The notes beneath the pieces are model-generated. The model saw only the letters and a list, made by a program, of their open reading frames with translations. It did not search any database and was not told where the DNA came from. A DNA stretch of 64,000 bases from Fulvia fulva (lineage: Eukaryota; Ascomycota; Dothideomycetes; Mycosphaerellales; Mycosphaerellaceae). Below, one piece after another: positions 34,760 through 47,226 of this stretch. The stretch's first letter is position 1. Each line of letters opens with the position of its first letter. The translations under genes and the position numbers were made by a program. The stretch is from positions 5,890,001-5,954,000 of the forward strand of contig NC_063013.1 of assembly GCF_020509005.1 (NCBI RefSeq), written 5' to 3'.

Positions 34760-34993
34760 TGTTAAGAACATATAAGCCGTAGGACAGGTATATAGGTATA
34801 GGTGTGTTATATAACTAGATCACGTGACTAGGGTTTACTAGCCTATAGGCTAGTAAACATCCGGACACCTAGTATCTACCTATACTAATACTAGCGATAC
34901 TATATATAGATATACGCTATCCTATTAGGTCCTTCTTTGTCTTTCGTATAATCCGCCGTCTTCTACTACTACGTAACTCGTACCTATTTAATA
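34760..34993 (+). repeat. 5' LTR of Copia C1
   Basis: 234 bp, TGTTAAGAAC...TTTAATA (RIP-altered end). It aligns without gaps to the 3' LTR with 13 differences by eye, of which 12 are transitions. It contains GATCACGTGAC and, at 34,833-34,858, a perfect 26-bp palindrome. Confidence 0.95.
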
Positions 34994-37900
34994 GGTTATA
35001 AGCCCGAGTTAGTAACTCGGTATTTCACCCTCGATAAAGTCGTATTAGAGTTATTCCTCTTTAGAACAAACGGAAGGAAGACTAGAGGCCGTACCCGCCT
35101 TATATAGGAAGCTATAGCCGTGCTATAGGTATATATAAGACGTAAAAGAGCCTAGTAAGGCACTATTAGACTCCGAGTTAGGGAGCCTATACTAATACCT
35201 TAGATAAGTAGGCGAGCTTACTAAGAAGAGTCGCTCTCCGGACATCGCGTTCGTATCGACTAACTGTTTATTCTAAGAGAGCCGTAGTGTCTTAGAAACT
35301 CCCTCTACTAAGAGAGTTATACTAAAGTATCTTAGTACTAATACGATCCTTACTGACCGACTTTCCTCCTCTTCCCGGCGGATAGCCATCCTCTCCGCTA
35401 TTAACCTCGCGTTCGGTTTATCCTATTTCGATCCGATCCGATCGCGTACGATCGAATACATCCTTTTACCTAAGGGTAGCTAACCTGTCCCTTAACTTAC
35501 AAAAAATAGAGAACGAGACTAGGTTTATAAGAAAGAGAGTAGCACCTATTCTAATAAGAGAGAACCACGAAACATATTTCAAGCTAATAAGAATACACCT
35601 AGTATTCAAGTAGGTTAACTAGGTCCTCGAAGACATTATTACGGACATTCCCGCTATAACCCTATCTATAGCGACACCCTCTATATTATCGGAGTCATCC
35701 CTCCCTTTAGATTAAGCGATAAGGAAGGCATCGTGTAGACGGCACAATATAACGGCCCTATATAAGATGTATATCTGTCTATCGATAGATAACTAAGAGA
35801 TAATATACGAGATCCGGTATACGAAGGAGTTATAGGAATAGGCTAAAGCTAAATATAAGAGAAGACTTCTCGCTACTAGAAGAAGTTTGCTTTAGTAATA
35901 CACCAATTTCGTGATAATAGAGGACTAGTTAATAGATGACGCCTAGTAGGAGCTTAGCTCAATTGTAAGGAGGGCTGTTTTAATCTCGCCTTAGTTCTAA
36001 GACATTAAGACTAAGGACAGAAAGATCTAGTAACTCTTAGTAGCTCTACTAGACTCATTTAGCTCAATTCGCGATACAATTAATGCCTAGGTAAATCTCT
36101 TACTATAAGACATTCTTACAATTCTTAGGGAGAAGCAAGAATTAATGATTTATTAAGGGATAGCTATGTTCGCTAAGAAGGGTTTCTAGGGCAAGCTTAC
36201 GTACTATCTCTACGGTAGTGACTATTTTATAAGTAAGTGCCTACACCTTTCTGTAGCTTAGTAGGCTATTAGGAATAAGGACAAACTAGCTAGGGTTACC
36301 TACCCTACTAAGAGACAACCGTTACCACCTCGTAGGAGGTCATTATTACTAAACCTTCGTAATGTCCTTAAGGTAATAACCGACCTTATAAAGTAGATAA
36401 AGGAGAGCCGTAAGCCAAAGGCCTCCTCTAGTAAGCCTATAAGGGCCTATACGACCTAGGAAGACGTATTAGACCCTAAGATACTATTAGAAGATAATGA
36501 TGTTGATAAGGTTGCCTATTCTACTATAGAAGCTAAAGGTTAGTACCCCTCGTCCGAGTAGTTACTTGACTCTTATATATCATCACATATAACTGACTAA
36601 GATTCACTATTTAGGACACTAAAGCCTCTTTAAAAGAGGAAGTGGATCAAGGTTAGGGGTGGCTATCTATAAGCTACATATATAGGAAGTGTAGTAATAG
36701 GTAGTCCTTCTAGAAAGCAGATTGTCTTAGAAAATGTCCTGTTTGTTCCTAGCCTTAGAGTTAGTCTTGTTTTGTAGAATTAGTTTAGCTAATAGTTTAC
36801 ATCTAACTACCTAGTTTCACCCTAAAATCCTTGTCTAGTAAACCCGTTATCTAGACCAAACTTCGAGGAGGAGTACCGTTTATCTACTCGATCTCGGAAA
36901 TTCTTAAGCTATAGTATACTAGTATACTCTCTTAAGAACGTAACGGTACCGCTATAGCTAATACTAAGTCCGAAGATTAGTAGGAGCTATAGTATAGAAG
37001 ATGTATACACCTTGGCAAGGGACTACTAAGAAATCTATATAGAGTCACTAATAAGAAAGATCCTATTCCTGTTCCTTCTGAACACTAGAATTGTAAGGTC
37101 TGCTCCCTTATAAATATAAGGAAGTTCAAAGGACCTGCTATAGAGAGGAAAGGGGAGAGGCTAGCCCTTATCTCTATTGACATCTATAGGCCTTTTTAGG
37201 GCTTCGTCTCTAGGCTAGGATATAAATATTGGCTTAAGATTATAGACAACTTCTCTAGGAAGAAGTGGGTGATCCCTTTAAAGGCTAGGAGCGACGCTCC
37301 TATAGCCCTACGGGATTAGAAGGTCTAGGCAGAACGGTAGTCAAGGTGCTTTCTATCTACGATCCGTAGTGATAGTGCAAAGGAAATTCTCGCCTTACTA
37401 AAAGAGTAGGAGAAGGAGTTTAGTACTTAGATAGACACAACTAATGCCTACAACTCTCTTCAAAATGGACCTATAGAAAGGTCAATTTAAGCCTCTAAGA
37501 ATATAGTCCGGGCTATACTTGAAGACTCTAGTATACTAGTTAAGTTCTAGCTAGAAGCTTTATAAGTATAGACTATAATCAGAAACAGACTGCCTAATAG
37601 TCCGATCATTAATAGTATTACTCTTTTACTAGAAGAAGCCTTTACTAGCTAAGTACCGTTAGTCGACTATTTCCGCGTCTAGGGATATAAAGCTATAGTC
37701 TATATAGACCTAAGAGCCTAATCTTAAGGCTTAAGGAGAGACAAGTTGATGAACCGAGGAAAAGAAGCCGTGTTTATAGGCTACTTAGAAAACACTACAA
37801 AACAATAGCTGTTCTAGGATCCTAAAATAAAAGCAATAAAAGCGTATAGTCACCTCGACTAGTTTAAGAATGAGAAGGGGGGAGATATAGATCTTGGTAT

Positions 37901-40066
37901 CACCTTTACTAACTAGCCGAGTCGAGCGCTATAGCGCAATCCTATTAGGAGGAAGCCTTTTAGGGCGAAATTTTCCGATAGGGGATTTTTAGAGACACCG
38001 TTACGAAGGCTAGGAGAAAATATTAAGGCGGTTTTAACACTGTCGAAGGCCGATAACGGTGGATCTATACAGAACCTACCTAAGTTATTAATACTATAAC
38101 AACCGCTGTTTATATAACTTCCCCCTCCCCTAAAGTATATTAGGGAATACTAGAAGTTTAGAGATTAGGGTACTCTAATAAAAGAAAAAGAAGATGTCGT
38201 TCAGTTCGATCTATCCGAACACCTAGCGCTACCTTAGGTTATAGGCAACAAGAGGTCAAGGGGGGACGGAGATAATAACTCTAAAGAGTATAAGGCTAAA
38301 CACTATAAGGCTCTTATCGCCTAGATATTCTATCTAGACCCTATAATAAGCTAGGTAGAGGAGATTCTAAACGACGTAGAAGAATATACATTTGCTACTA
38401 TTAGGTAGGCTATAGCCTATTAGTAGGAAGTGCTAATCCTAAAGTCCTATAAGGTAGCCGTAGGGGACCCCGAATAGGGATATATATAGAGAGAGGCAAT
38501 CGAGAACGAACTTATTGCCTTAGTAAGTAACAACACCTAGGAAGCAGTTATACCGCCAAAGGGTACGAATCTAATTACTTCTAGGTAGGTCTTTGATATA
38601 AAAAGAATGATTAGTAGAGCTATTAAGAAGTTCAAGGCAAGACTAGTTATAAGAGAGTTTTTATAGAAATATAGGGTTGACTTCAAAGAGACCTTTATAC
38701 CTACTATTAGATATAATACTCTCCGAGTATTTATAGTAGTAGTGTGTAAGAGAGATCTCGAGATGTACCTAGTAGATGTGAATAATGCTTTTACCTAAAG
38801 TAGCCTTCTTAAAGACATCTATATAATCCTACCCCTAGGAGTTAAAGCACCTCTAAACATAGTGTTCAAGGTCCTACGAAGCCTTTATAGGCTTAAGTAA
38901 GCAGCTAGAGACTAGAACAAGCTCTATATTACGAAGCTAGAGAAGATTGGATTTACCTAGTCCTAGGTAGATCTATACCTACTTATCTATACGGAAAGAG
39001 ACCTTATAGTCCTTACCTATATAGATGACATACCTATTATAGTTCCGAAGCTATTAGATGTTTAGTAGTTTAAGGCTAAGCTTAGAAAAGTGTTTAAGAT
39101 TAAAGATCTTAGTGAACCTACAAAGATCGTTAGAATAAGGATTATAAGAGACAGGTCCTAAGGCACTTTAAAGCTTGATTAAGGACACTATATCTATACT
39201 AACTTAGCCAAGATGAACATAGCTAGAGAGAAGGCTACGCCAACCTACTTACCTATAGAGAGCTACGAGCATTTAGTACCTACGGTACCTATAGATAAGA
39301 GGTGTAACAAACAGGATTACTAGAGCTATAATAGTACCTAGATATAGCTAATAACAATAACAAGGCCACACTTAGTATTCCCCCTTAGAAGAATTAGCTC
39401 ATTTGTTACTGATTCCTCGTAGTAGTATATAAAGGCTTTAAAGAAGCTCTCTCGATACCTACGGTCGTACCTAGACCTAGGTCTTATATATAGAAAGGGA
39501 GGGGGCAATCTCTAGGGATACTCGGACTCTAACTACGCTATAGACAAAGTGAATAGAGTCTCAATTCTAGGATACGTGTAGTTCCTTTATATATCACCTA
39601 TGTCCTAGATAAGTAGGAAACAGAAGTCTGTTATAACATTAATAATAGAAGCTAAGTTTATAGCTATAAACGTAGCCGTAAAGTAGTCACAATTTCTTAC
39701 TGCTGTCCTTAGGGAAATGGGGTGCCTAGAACTGGTAGGAAAGAGCTCTTTTTAGCCGAGTATAAGGGTAAGCAAGGGCACTATTAACGAGCTAAGGCTA
39801 GTTAAGCTTATAGGTAATAACTAAGCCGCTTTGACACTTATTAAAGATGCCTATATATATAAAAGGTCAAAGTATATTAATGTTATATATAACTATATTA
39901 GATATCTCTAGTGGTAGAAGAAGATTGTAGTAGACTACTACTATATAAAGGACATAGCTACTAATAGGTTAGTAAAGCCCCTTAATAGCTAGTAGTTCTA
40001 AAACTTTATAAGGTAGCTCTAGCTTACGTAAAGGGATTATAGGAGACTATATAGCCTAAGTGGGAG

Positions 40067-40300
40067 TGTTAAGAACATATAGGCCGTAGGACAAGTATAT
40101 AGGTGTAGGTGTATTATATAACTAGATCACGTGACTACGGTTTACTAGCCTATAGGCTAGTAAACATCTAGACACCTAGCATCTACCTACACTAACACCG
40201 GCGATACTATATATAGATATACGCTATCCTATTAGGTCCTTCTTCGTCTTTCGTATAATCCGCCGTCTTCTACTACTACGTAACTCGTACCTATTTAATA
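40067..40300 (+). repeat. 3' LTR of Copia C1
   Basis: 234 bp, preceded by the purine tract at about 40,058-40,066. It retains more C at RIP sites than the 5' LTR in its central part (for example CACCGGCG versus TACTAGCG). The 26-bp palindrome at 40,140-40,165 is identical to that in the 5' LTR. Confidence 0.95.
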
Positions 40301-43300
40301 TATACTACCCTTCCTAGGAAAGCCTTATATAGCCGTACCCTATAGCCGACAAAGTACTCGACTTAATAGCGATTAACGTAATTACCCTTAATACCCTAAA
40401 GGACCTAGGTACCTAGAAGAGAGGGGGACTTTAAGGTACGATCGACCTCTCCTAGATCTTAGATAGCTACTACTATATAGTAACCTACTATAGGATCGAA
40501 TATAAACTCGAGGCGTCGTTAGACTATATACTAGTTAGGACCTCTATTACGATATAGATATAATATATACTAGCGAGAACCCCTAAGCTAAACTAGGGAA
40601 AGGCCTACTAGGCTAAGATCTAGGCGTACCTCGACGACTCCGAGAGGCTAGTCGAGATCGCGTAGTAGTAATACAATAGTAAAGACGAGATAGACGAAGC
40701 AGTCTAAGGGTTAATAGACGAAATAAGAAAAGCGACCTTACTTTACGTTCCGCTTACCTAACTAACGATATAGTCTAAACTATACTAGACGCCGAAGTAT
40801 ACTACGGTAGTAAGAGAAGTAAGGAGAGCCCGCCGGGTATAGGCGAGTAGCTATAGCGAGGAGGCCTAGAACGTATATAGGGAGGTATACTAACAAAAGA
40901 AAGCTATAATACGGAGGGAGAAAGTAGTTAGCTAGAGAGCTATAGTAGAAGAAATCACCGGTAAGCTAGCGAGGATATAGAAGCTAGCAAAATAGGCTCG
41001 ATAGGACCCTATATAGGGCCCCTCCCTCTCTATCCTAGCGCTACAATTGCCTAGTAGCCCGGTACGCAACCCCGAGGCTAAGCCGCGTCTACTAGCTAGC
41101 AAGTTCTTCCCGCCCCTAGTCGAGGCTAATCTAAGCGATATAAATAGCTCTACTCCTCTAGCCCCTAGTATCGCGGTCTAATAGGATATATCCGAGGGAG
41201 ATGTTACCGCTATACTTAGGAGGTTACCGGCGAAGAAAGCCCCGGGGCCGGATAGGATCCCAAACGAGCTACTAAAGAAGTATAGAGATTAACTAGCCCT
41301 AGTAGTCGTAGCGATCTTTAACGCCTACCTATAGACCGGATACTACCTAATAGTATTTAAATAATCGACGATAGTAGTCCTACGTAAGCCGTAAAAGGAA
41401 GACTATACGTAGGTAAAGTCGTACCGCCTAATTGCGCTCCTTAATACTCTTAGGAAGGCGCTTAAGAAGCTAGTTATAACGAGACTCTCCGAGGCGGTAG
41501 GGGAGTACTCCCTACTCCCGGACACCTAGATAGGTACGCGCCTATAGCGATCGACACTATCCGCGATAGAACTTATTACCTCTTAAGTAAAGGCTATCTA
41601 GTAGAGAAATAGGGACAAGATAGTATCCTTACTTAGTCTAGACATATTAGGAGCCTTCGACTACGTATTATACCCGCGGCTACTCTATATCCTAAGGTCG
41701 AAAGGACTCCCTAAGTAGCTTATTAACTTCGTACGGTCCCACCTCTAAAACCGTAGCACGTCGATCCTAGTCGGTTAGTACAAAAGCCTATTTTAAGTAG
41801 TCTATACTAGAATTCGTAAGGCTTAACGCTAGTACCTATCCTGTTCCTCTTCTTTATAGCGAAGCTACTCCTAGCCCTAGAATCCTAGAACACCGCTACG
41901 AGCGGCTTCGTAGACGACACGAACATCCTAGCGTAGTCGTCCTCGACTAAGGAGAACTATAGGCTACTAGAAGAGAAGCACAAGATCTACGAGGACTAGG
42001 CTAGGAGGCACGGGGCTCGGTTTGCCCTAGAAAAGTACAATCTAATACACTTTACGCGCCGGCTACGGTTCTATAATATATAAGCTTCTATCTAGATATA
42101 GGGGTATACGACTAACCCGGCAAATTGGCTTAGAATTCTCGGGCTATAGGTAGACCCGGCGCTACGATAGAGGAAGTACGTATAGGCGATATTACGGAAA
42201 GCTAAACAGAATATAGTATTATACTAGAGGCTTACTATATCTACGTAGGGCGCGGACTTCCGGTAGATACGACTCCTATATACGGTAATTATACGGCTAG
42301 TCCTTACCTATAGTAGCTAAGTATAGTCCTTAGGCGAGAGGGCCTACCTATTAAAGGGACTCGTCGCGCCGTTAGCGAAGATCTAAAACTAATGCCTAAG
42401 GAAGGTCACCGGGGTATATAAGTCGACACTAATAAGAATACTTAAGTACGAGACCGCTATACCGCCGATCGACCTATATATCTAGGGACTACGGATCTCC
42501 TACTTAGGCAAGTCGGTATAGTACCTAGTTTAGAAGGTTATCGCTAGTATAGTCGTAAGGGCCCGTGAATTAGTACTAGCGTATAAGGGCATTCGACCCG
42601 GAAACGAGCCGAACTACCGGGTAAGGGACGAATAGCTAGTAATATAATAAGAAGGTAAGAAATTGTTTATAGAGTAACTATAGTAAGAGAGGTAGAACAA
42701 CTAGGGTATAGGGCATAGTAGACGCCCTTAGCTAGCGGGACAACCTAAGGAATAGTTAGCTACGAAATCCGCGGTTAAGTACCCCCGAAGCTTATCTACT
42801 ACCGCCTTACGAGGGTATAGAGTAGTATAGTAACCTAACTACGAAGCGAACACATCGGCCTCTAGGGGTACCTATTATAGAGGAAGGTTCTAGGATATAC
42901 AAATACTAGCTACCCCTACGGCTATTGCTCCTAGAACGTACGGTACGTACTCCTCGTCTATCCGAGGTAGTTACTAGGAAGGGGGGAGTAGATAGTAAAG
43001 GCGAGGAACTAGACGATTAGGGCACTTCTTAATAACGCTAAGGACCTACGGCGTATTACGAACTAGATACTAGAGAAGGGCTAGCTAGAACAGTACCGTC
43101 TAGTAGGAGTAGTATAGGAAGAGAGGGTACGACGTAGCGCGAGAAGACCGGCTAGGAGCGGGGGCTAACGGGGTAGTGACATAGACTACGTACGTTTAGA
43201 GGGAAAGCTAATCTAGATAAGGAGAAGTCGGGGGCGGGAAGGGTTTTCACCTATTCGGGTTTCCCTTTGTACATAACAATAGATATATACCTATATAGGC

Positions 43301-43345
43301 CGAATAGAGTCCTAGAATAGGGGAATAACAAATCTATCTATCTAT
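40301..43345 (+). mobile_element. LINE family 1, copy D, 3' portion
   Basis: It aligns with LINE B from about 22,681 to its 3' end: endonuclease remainder, RT (FVDD near 41,912), C-terminal region, then a (TATC)n tail at about 43,332-43,350. Compared with LINE B it has small indels and many C/T and G/A differences. The left border is exactly the Copia 3' LTR. RIP-dead. Confidence 0.9.
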
Positions 43346-43399
43346 CTATCTAATTATATAGGAGTTAGCTTATTTACTCTAGCGTATAAGCTAAGGGAG

Positions 43400-43594
43400 T
43401 GTGTCGCGATCCGAGCGTATATATAGGTAATGGCCTATTATTAAAACTTAAGGCTACGTACGCTAAGAATTAAGTAACTAATTAGTTACCTATAGCCTCT
43501 CTAAGAGCAATACTTATCTATTCTAGATAGACATATATAATATATAGTCTGCCTTCAAAACACCCTATATAAGCCCGTACAATAACTTCCTACA
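43400..43594 (+). mobile_element. LTR-like sequence (family G3) left of gene island 2
   Basis: The segment starts TGTGTCGCGATCC after a purine-rich AAGCTAAGGGAG and ends ACTTCCTACA, giving about 195 bp with LTR-like ends and a 3'-LTR context. About 100 bp of its right half recurs in reverse complement at 50,388-50,487. The superfamily is unknown because the internal part has been replaced by the LINE D tail. Confidence 0.6.
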
Positions 43595-43917
43595 CTTCTA
43601 ACGTGATACGAGTAGCTTCGTACTATAGCCTGTTTTTAGTTGTTGCACAGAAGTCGCTAACGGTCGTCCGTAATGCACCCCACTGGAGCCGAGAGCGAGC
43701 CGAATCGGCATGGCCTAAAGGCTTGTGGATGTACACCCGATCTTCCAGGATGTGCTTGCTGTGTGCTTTCACTTCACGACGCTGTCTATAGCTTTGTTGC
43801 TAATACAATGTCCACTATGCATACAATCGCCTCACGGTCGAGCACTGATTCAACGTCATAGTTTTTGATATCAGGACTGAAAATTACTATGCCATCCTGC
43901 CTTGGCCATTTGAAAAG

Positions 43918-45944
43918 TCATACAACACCTGTGGTGGAGCTATGAATTTCCTGAACTTCTGGGTAATGACTGTGGCCCTCTTCTGCCCTGGTTTGGTTGT
44001 CGTTGGCCAGCAGTCCTTGTTGAGCTGCAACTTCGGTGGCGCCATCTCTTCCTCTCCACCTGAAGAGGGCACTTTTCAGCGCTCGCTTCACCCTAAGGGG
44101 CCAGCTATGAGAGTTGCCAACCTTTGGAGTCAACTTCTCTTCGTTCGGTACAGCCATATACACCGCTCTGCTGAATGGTTGCAGAAGACGGTCCTTACCG
44201 AGGGTCAGACATGCGATGAACATAGCACTCATGAGCGCCAGCGCACCCAGAAAGACGATGATCTGCAAGTCTTCCACATCCTTCTCCAAGTCCTCTTGCG
44301 TGGCCAAGTCCGTCGTATCGTCTTCATAGTCTGCCGGCGCATCAGCATCTTCGGCTTCTGCAGCAGCAGCCTCATCTTGGGGCATTGCTAGTCCACCTAT
44401 GTCGACAATGTTGGACGTGCCCAGCGGTGTCCCGTTGCGATCGATCGCAATGACGCAAACATACTGTCTCAAGCGGCTGCTCTTGAGCACATCATAGACT
44501 GTTTCGAAGCCCGTCTTAACGACAACAAGGGCGCCATCGATCCCTCTCGGTTCGTCATGATTCTTGGCCTCTTCTGTGTGCTTCAGGTTCTCGTCCTCGT
44601 CAGAGCCTACCAGCAACCACGTAGCAATCTCAGTGGCGCCGTTCCAAGACATGTATAGCTTGCTGTCTTCCAAGAGCAGACTTGGCTTAGTGTCCGGGAG
44701 GCCAGTCCAGTTGAACTTGAGGTTGCGGTAGCTCTGTACATCACCAGAAGTGAAAGTACTCGCAGGTTGCATGTACATGTCACAGAGGAGCTCTCCGTTG
44801 GAAGCAAACTCGGCGACGACACCGTTGAAGCCATAGCCAAGCAGGACATTGCCGTTCGGTAGAGTCTGCACAGATCCTTGCGATGTGCTCAAGATTTTGT
44901 TAAAAGGATCAGTGAAGGTCTGGTCCAGCTTGGCAGTCATGTTGTCCAGGTCAATGGCAACCCTGACTCCGCGCGACTGGTCGCTAGCCTGATGGTACCA
45001 GTCCGCACGGTTGTCGAACAAGGTGATGTAGTTGTGGCCATCGTACCAGTGCGCGTCGTGTTGACCCACAAATGTCGTGGCTTCGCCTTTGGACAGGTCA
45101 TGGAACGAGTTGTCTCGGTCGCCAAGCTGCCAGAGCACATTGCCAGATTCGCATTCGATGTAGATTAGTGCGCGCAGGAAGCGTATAGACACGAGGTAAT
45201 TTCCCAGCCCATCTTTTTCGACACTATTGATGTGGTACACGTCCCATGGATCGTCCTCCACGGCGTCATTCATATCGGTGTAAGACTTCGTTATCGGTAT
45301 GTGAGTAGATGCTCGCCATTGGAACAGTGCCTCGCCGGTCTCAATGTCGATCTCTTGAAAGACGGAGTCCCAGATCCAGCCCGAGGTCCGCGCTTTTGCC
45401 TTGCCTGAGATGTCCACTGCAATGGCTTGGTAAATGCTGATCAGTGCTGTGTTATCTTTGGTGATCGTAAATGCATGCAGGTCTGCGCCGAGACCGTTGG
45501 CTGCTTTGATGCGAAACTGCTCGTTGTAGTGCTGGTCGAGCATGTAGTACTCGCCAACACCATGACCCCCTACTGCATCGTTACCAGCCCAGAATGTCAA
45601 GTATTGGTTGCCCTTGAACTCTTGAACCTGTAGATTATAGACTTGGCCATAGCTATTCGTTGATGCCCAGATCGCTCGACCGTGAATGTCCAGTATCATC
45701 GGTGTCGGTTCGGCCACGGCGCCTCGTGGCGCGACAAAGAGGTATGCGCCGTCGTCGAGTTCGAAAATGGTTTCATGAAGTTGACAACAGGTACACTGGT
45801 AACCTCAGGGTTCGAGACGAAGTCTTGCGTGACATACTTTCCATATGCGCCAGTGTTGTAATTCGAATTAGTGTAGAATGGCGTCTTGTCAGCCAGACAC
45901 AACAATATGACATAAAGGAATGATACAAGGACTGTCAGATACAT
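43918..45944 (-). CDS. Arylsulfotransferase (ASST)-like membrane protein, one apparent frameshift
   Basis: The long frame 45,765-43,918 matches fungal ASST-domain proteins: PMILDIHGRAIW, YNLQVQEFKG, YLTFWAGND, a histidine-bearing GQHDAHWYDGH then TLFDN motif, and QTLPNGNVLLGYGFNG. Near the C-terminus an acidic stretch precedes a membrane helix (about LQIIVFLGALALMSAMFIAC) and a basic tail, suggesting a single anchor. The N-terminal 58 codons lie in another frame (start 45,944), with a hydrophobic signal-like MYLTVLVSFLYVILLCLA and then VPVVNFMKPF. The break is at about 45,763-45,770, where one base appears lost between MKPFS and ELDDGAYL. Homologous sequence is present on both sides, so no intron fits. 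With the frame corrected the product would be about 675 residues. Bacterial ASSTs transfer sulfate between phenols; the fungal role is unknown. Either a very young pseudogene or a sequencing error. Confidence 0.82.
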
Positions 45945-46777
45945 CGTGGAACAGAGGAGAGTTTGATAGGCGAGAGCCTGACGGCACTCATGAGGATATG
46001 TATAGCCATCATAGCAGCCACGAAGCATTGGAAGAATGTCTCGACATACGTACGCGCTCCCCACAATGGACAGGTCAAGATCGACATGGGTGGCAGAGAG
46101 CGCGAGACAGTGATATGTGTAGTCGCGTGTTCCTGATTTGCATCCGTTATGCGCCTTGGCAGATATGAGTATGCAGGAATGCTAGGCGCCGCGAGGACTC
46201 GTTCAGGCAGCGACTCAGGAAGCATTGTCGTCTACTCTGGATCCAGTGGCGTGCAAAGCGTTTCGGCACATAGTATAATCCATGCCCTCTGCCGGAAGTC
46301 GTAGGCCTGGGTACGTGTATTCGTGGGCATTGAGCGTCGACGTTCACTGTTCGGTTTTCTGCTCTCCACTGGGCCGAAGCGCAATGGCCACTACATACGC
46401 ATCCTGTCCTCCCGATATCTGGCCGGCACGCTCGCTTCATTTCAATAATGAATGCTGCCAAATCTCCTCGGAATGCTCATACCTGAGCAGTGCGAGGCGT
46501 GGAATCGTGTGTTTCGTGGATCGCGAATAGCCATCTCTTGATCGAAGAGCCCGAGGGACATGTATGTTTCAGGACCGAACCGTGTCCTCTTCATTCAGTG
46601 CATACGCCTACCACGCGTGCTATGCTCGCAGCAATTGTGTCAACCAAGGGCCGATTCAAGACGATGTTGTCGCCATTGCAGAGAAAAGAGACCACCGGTG
46701 GTGAGGTTGTCGAAGAGGACGGCAGGGATCGGCAAGGCGCCATCGCCGGAAGGTTTCATGGCTAGAACTATCTCCTC
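45945..46777. other. Intergenic region upstream of the ASST-like gene
   Basis: 833 bp of island composition. Short frames (45,935-46,225 -, 46,147-46,461 -, 46,490-46,765 +) overlap and show no family features. It should contain the ASST-like promoter. No gene is called. Confidence 0.45.
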
Positions 46778-46779
46778 TA

Positions 46780-47226
46780 GAACGCTAGCATAAACACCTG
46801 GTGCACTCGGCTTTCCCGGTCCGCTGAACCGCGAGTTTTCTAAAAAAATTCAGTATAGCTAGATACGAGAATACAAATTTCTAGAAATATAGAACTAATG
46901 GTTATAGATCTATCGATAATTTGAGTTTCGTAATATTAAATACATTATAGTAGGAGTTATAGCTATATATACAAAAGTTTGTCGTAAATTATCGACGTCG
47001 ATAAGCGCTAAGACTTTGCTATTCTTTGCTCTCGGGAAAATAGACTCTTAGTATATAGCGTTTTAAGGCACGTATTCGATAACGTATATATAGGCGAGCA
47101 TTTTAGTATATATATTACTACATATAAGCGCTTCGTTATTGCCTAATATACTGTTTTGTTTAAAACGTCGCGGTTTAACGCGACGATCGAGGAAGCCGAG
47201 TGCACTAGGTGTTTATGCTAGCGTTC
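46780..47226. mobile_element. MITE, 447 bp, TA-flanked
   Basis: Terminal inverted repeats of about 35 well-matched bases extend more loosely to about 60. The left begins GAACGCTAGCATAAACACC and the right end is its reverse complement. TA lies on each side (46,778-46,779 and 47,227-47,228). The interior is A/T-rich, non-coding and RIP-like, and the right repeat has more C-to-T changes than the left. TA duplication suggests the Tc1/mariner-pogo superfamily. No autonomous partner is in the window. Confidence 0.85.

Larger units (their letters stand above)
34760..40300 (+). mobile_element. Ty1/Copia retrotransposon (family C1), complete structure, RIP-dead
   Basis: Two 234-bp LTRs (34,760-34,993 and 40,067-40,300) enclose 5.07 kb. 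GGTTATAAGCCCGAG after the 5' LTR sits at the primer-binding position. A purine tract, AAGTGGGAG, precedes the 3' LTR. The gene order is copia-type: gag-like region (about 35,500-36,500), integrase (about 37,100-37,900, with SIDIYRPF, SDSAKEI and an NGPIERSI glutamate), then reverse transcriptase (about 38,590-39,200, with LVDVNNAFT and YIDDIPI near 39,020) and RNase H (about 39,480-39,760). Stops from RIP occur throughout. The flanks are different elements (Gypsy 2 left, LINE D right), with no matching 5-bp duplication. Confidence 0.93.

Noticed and set aside
43942..44391. 149-codon plus-strand frame
   Set aside because: Antisense to the C-terminal region of the ASST-like gene; no independent protein features.
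46147..46461. 104-codon minus-strand frame upstream of the ASST-like gene
   Set aside because: Cys/Arg-rich random-looking sequence, no homologous pattern; overlaps other short frames.
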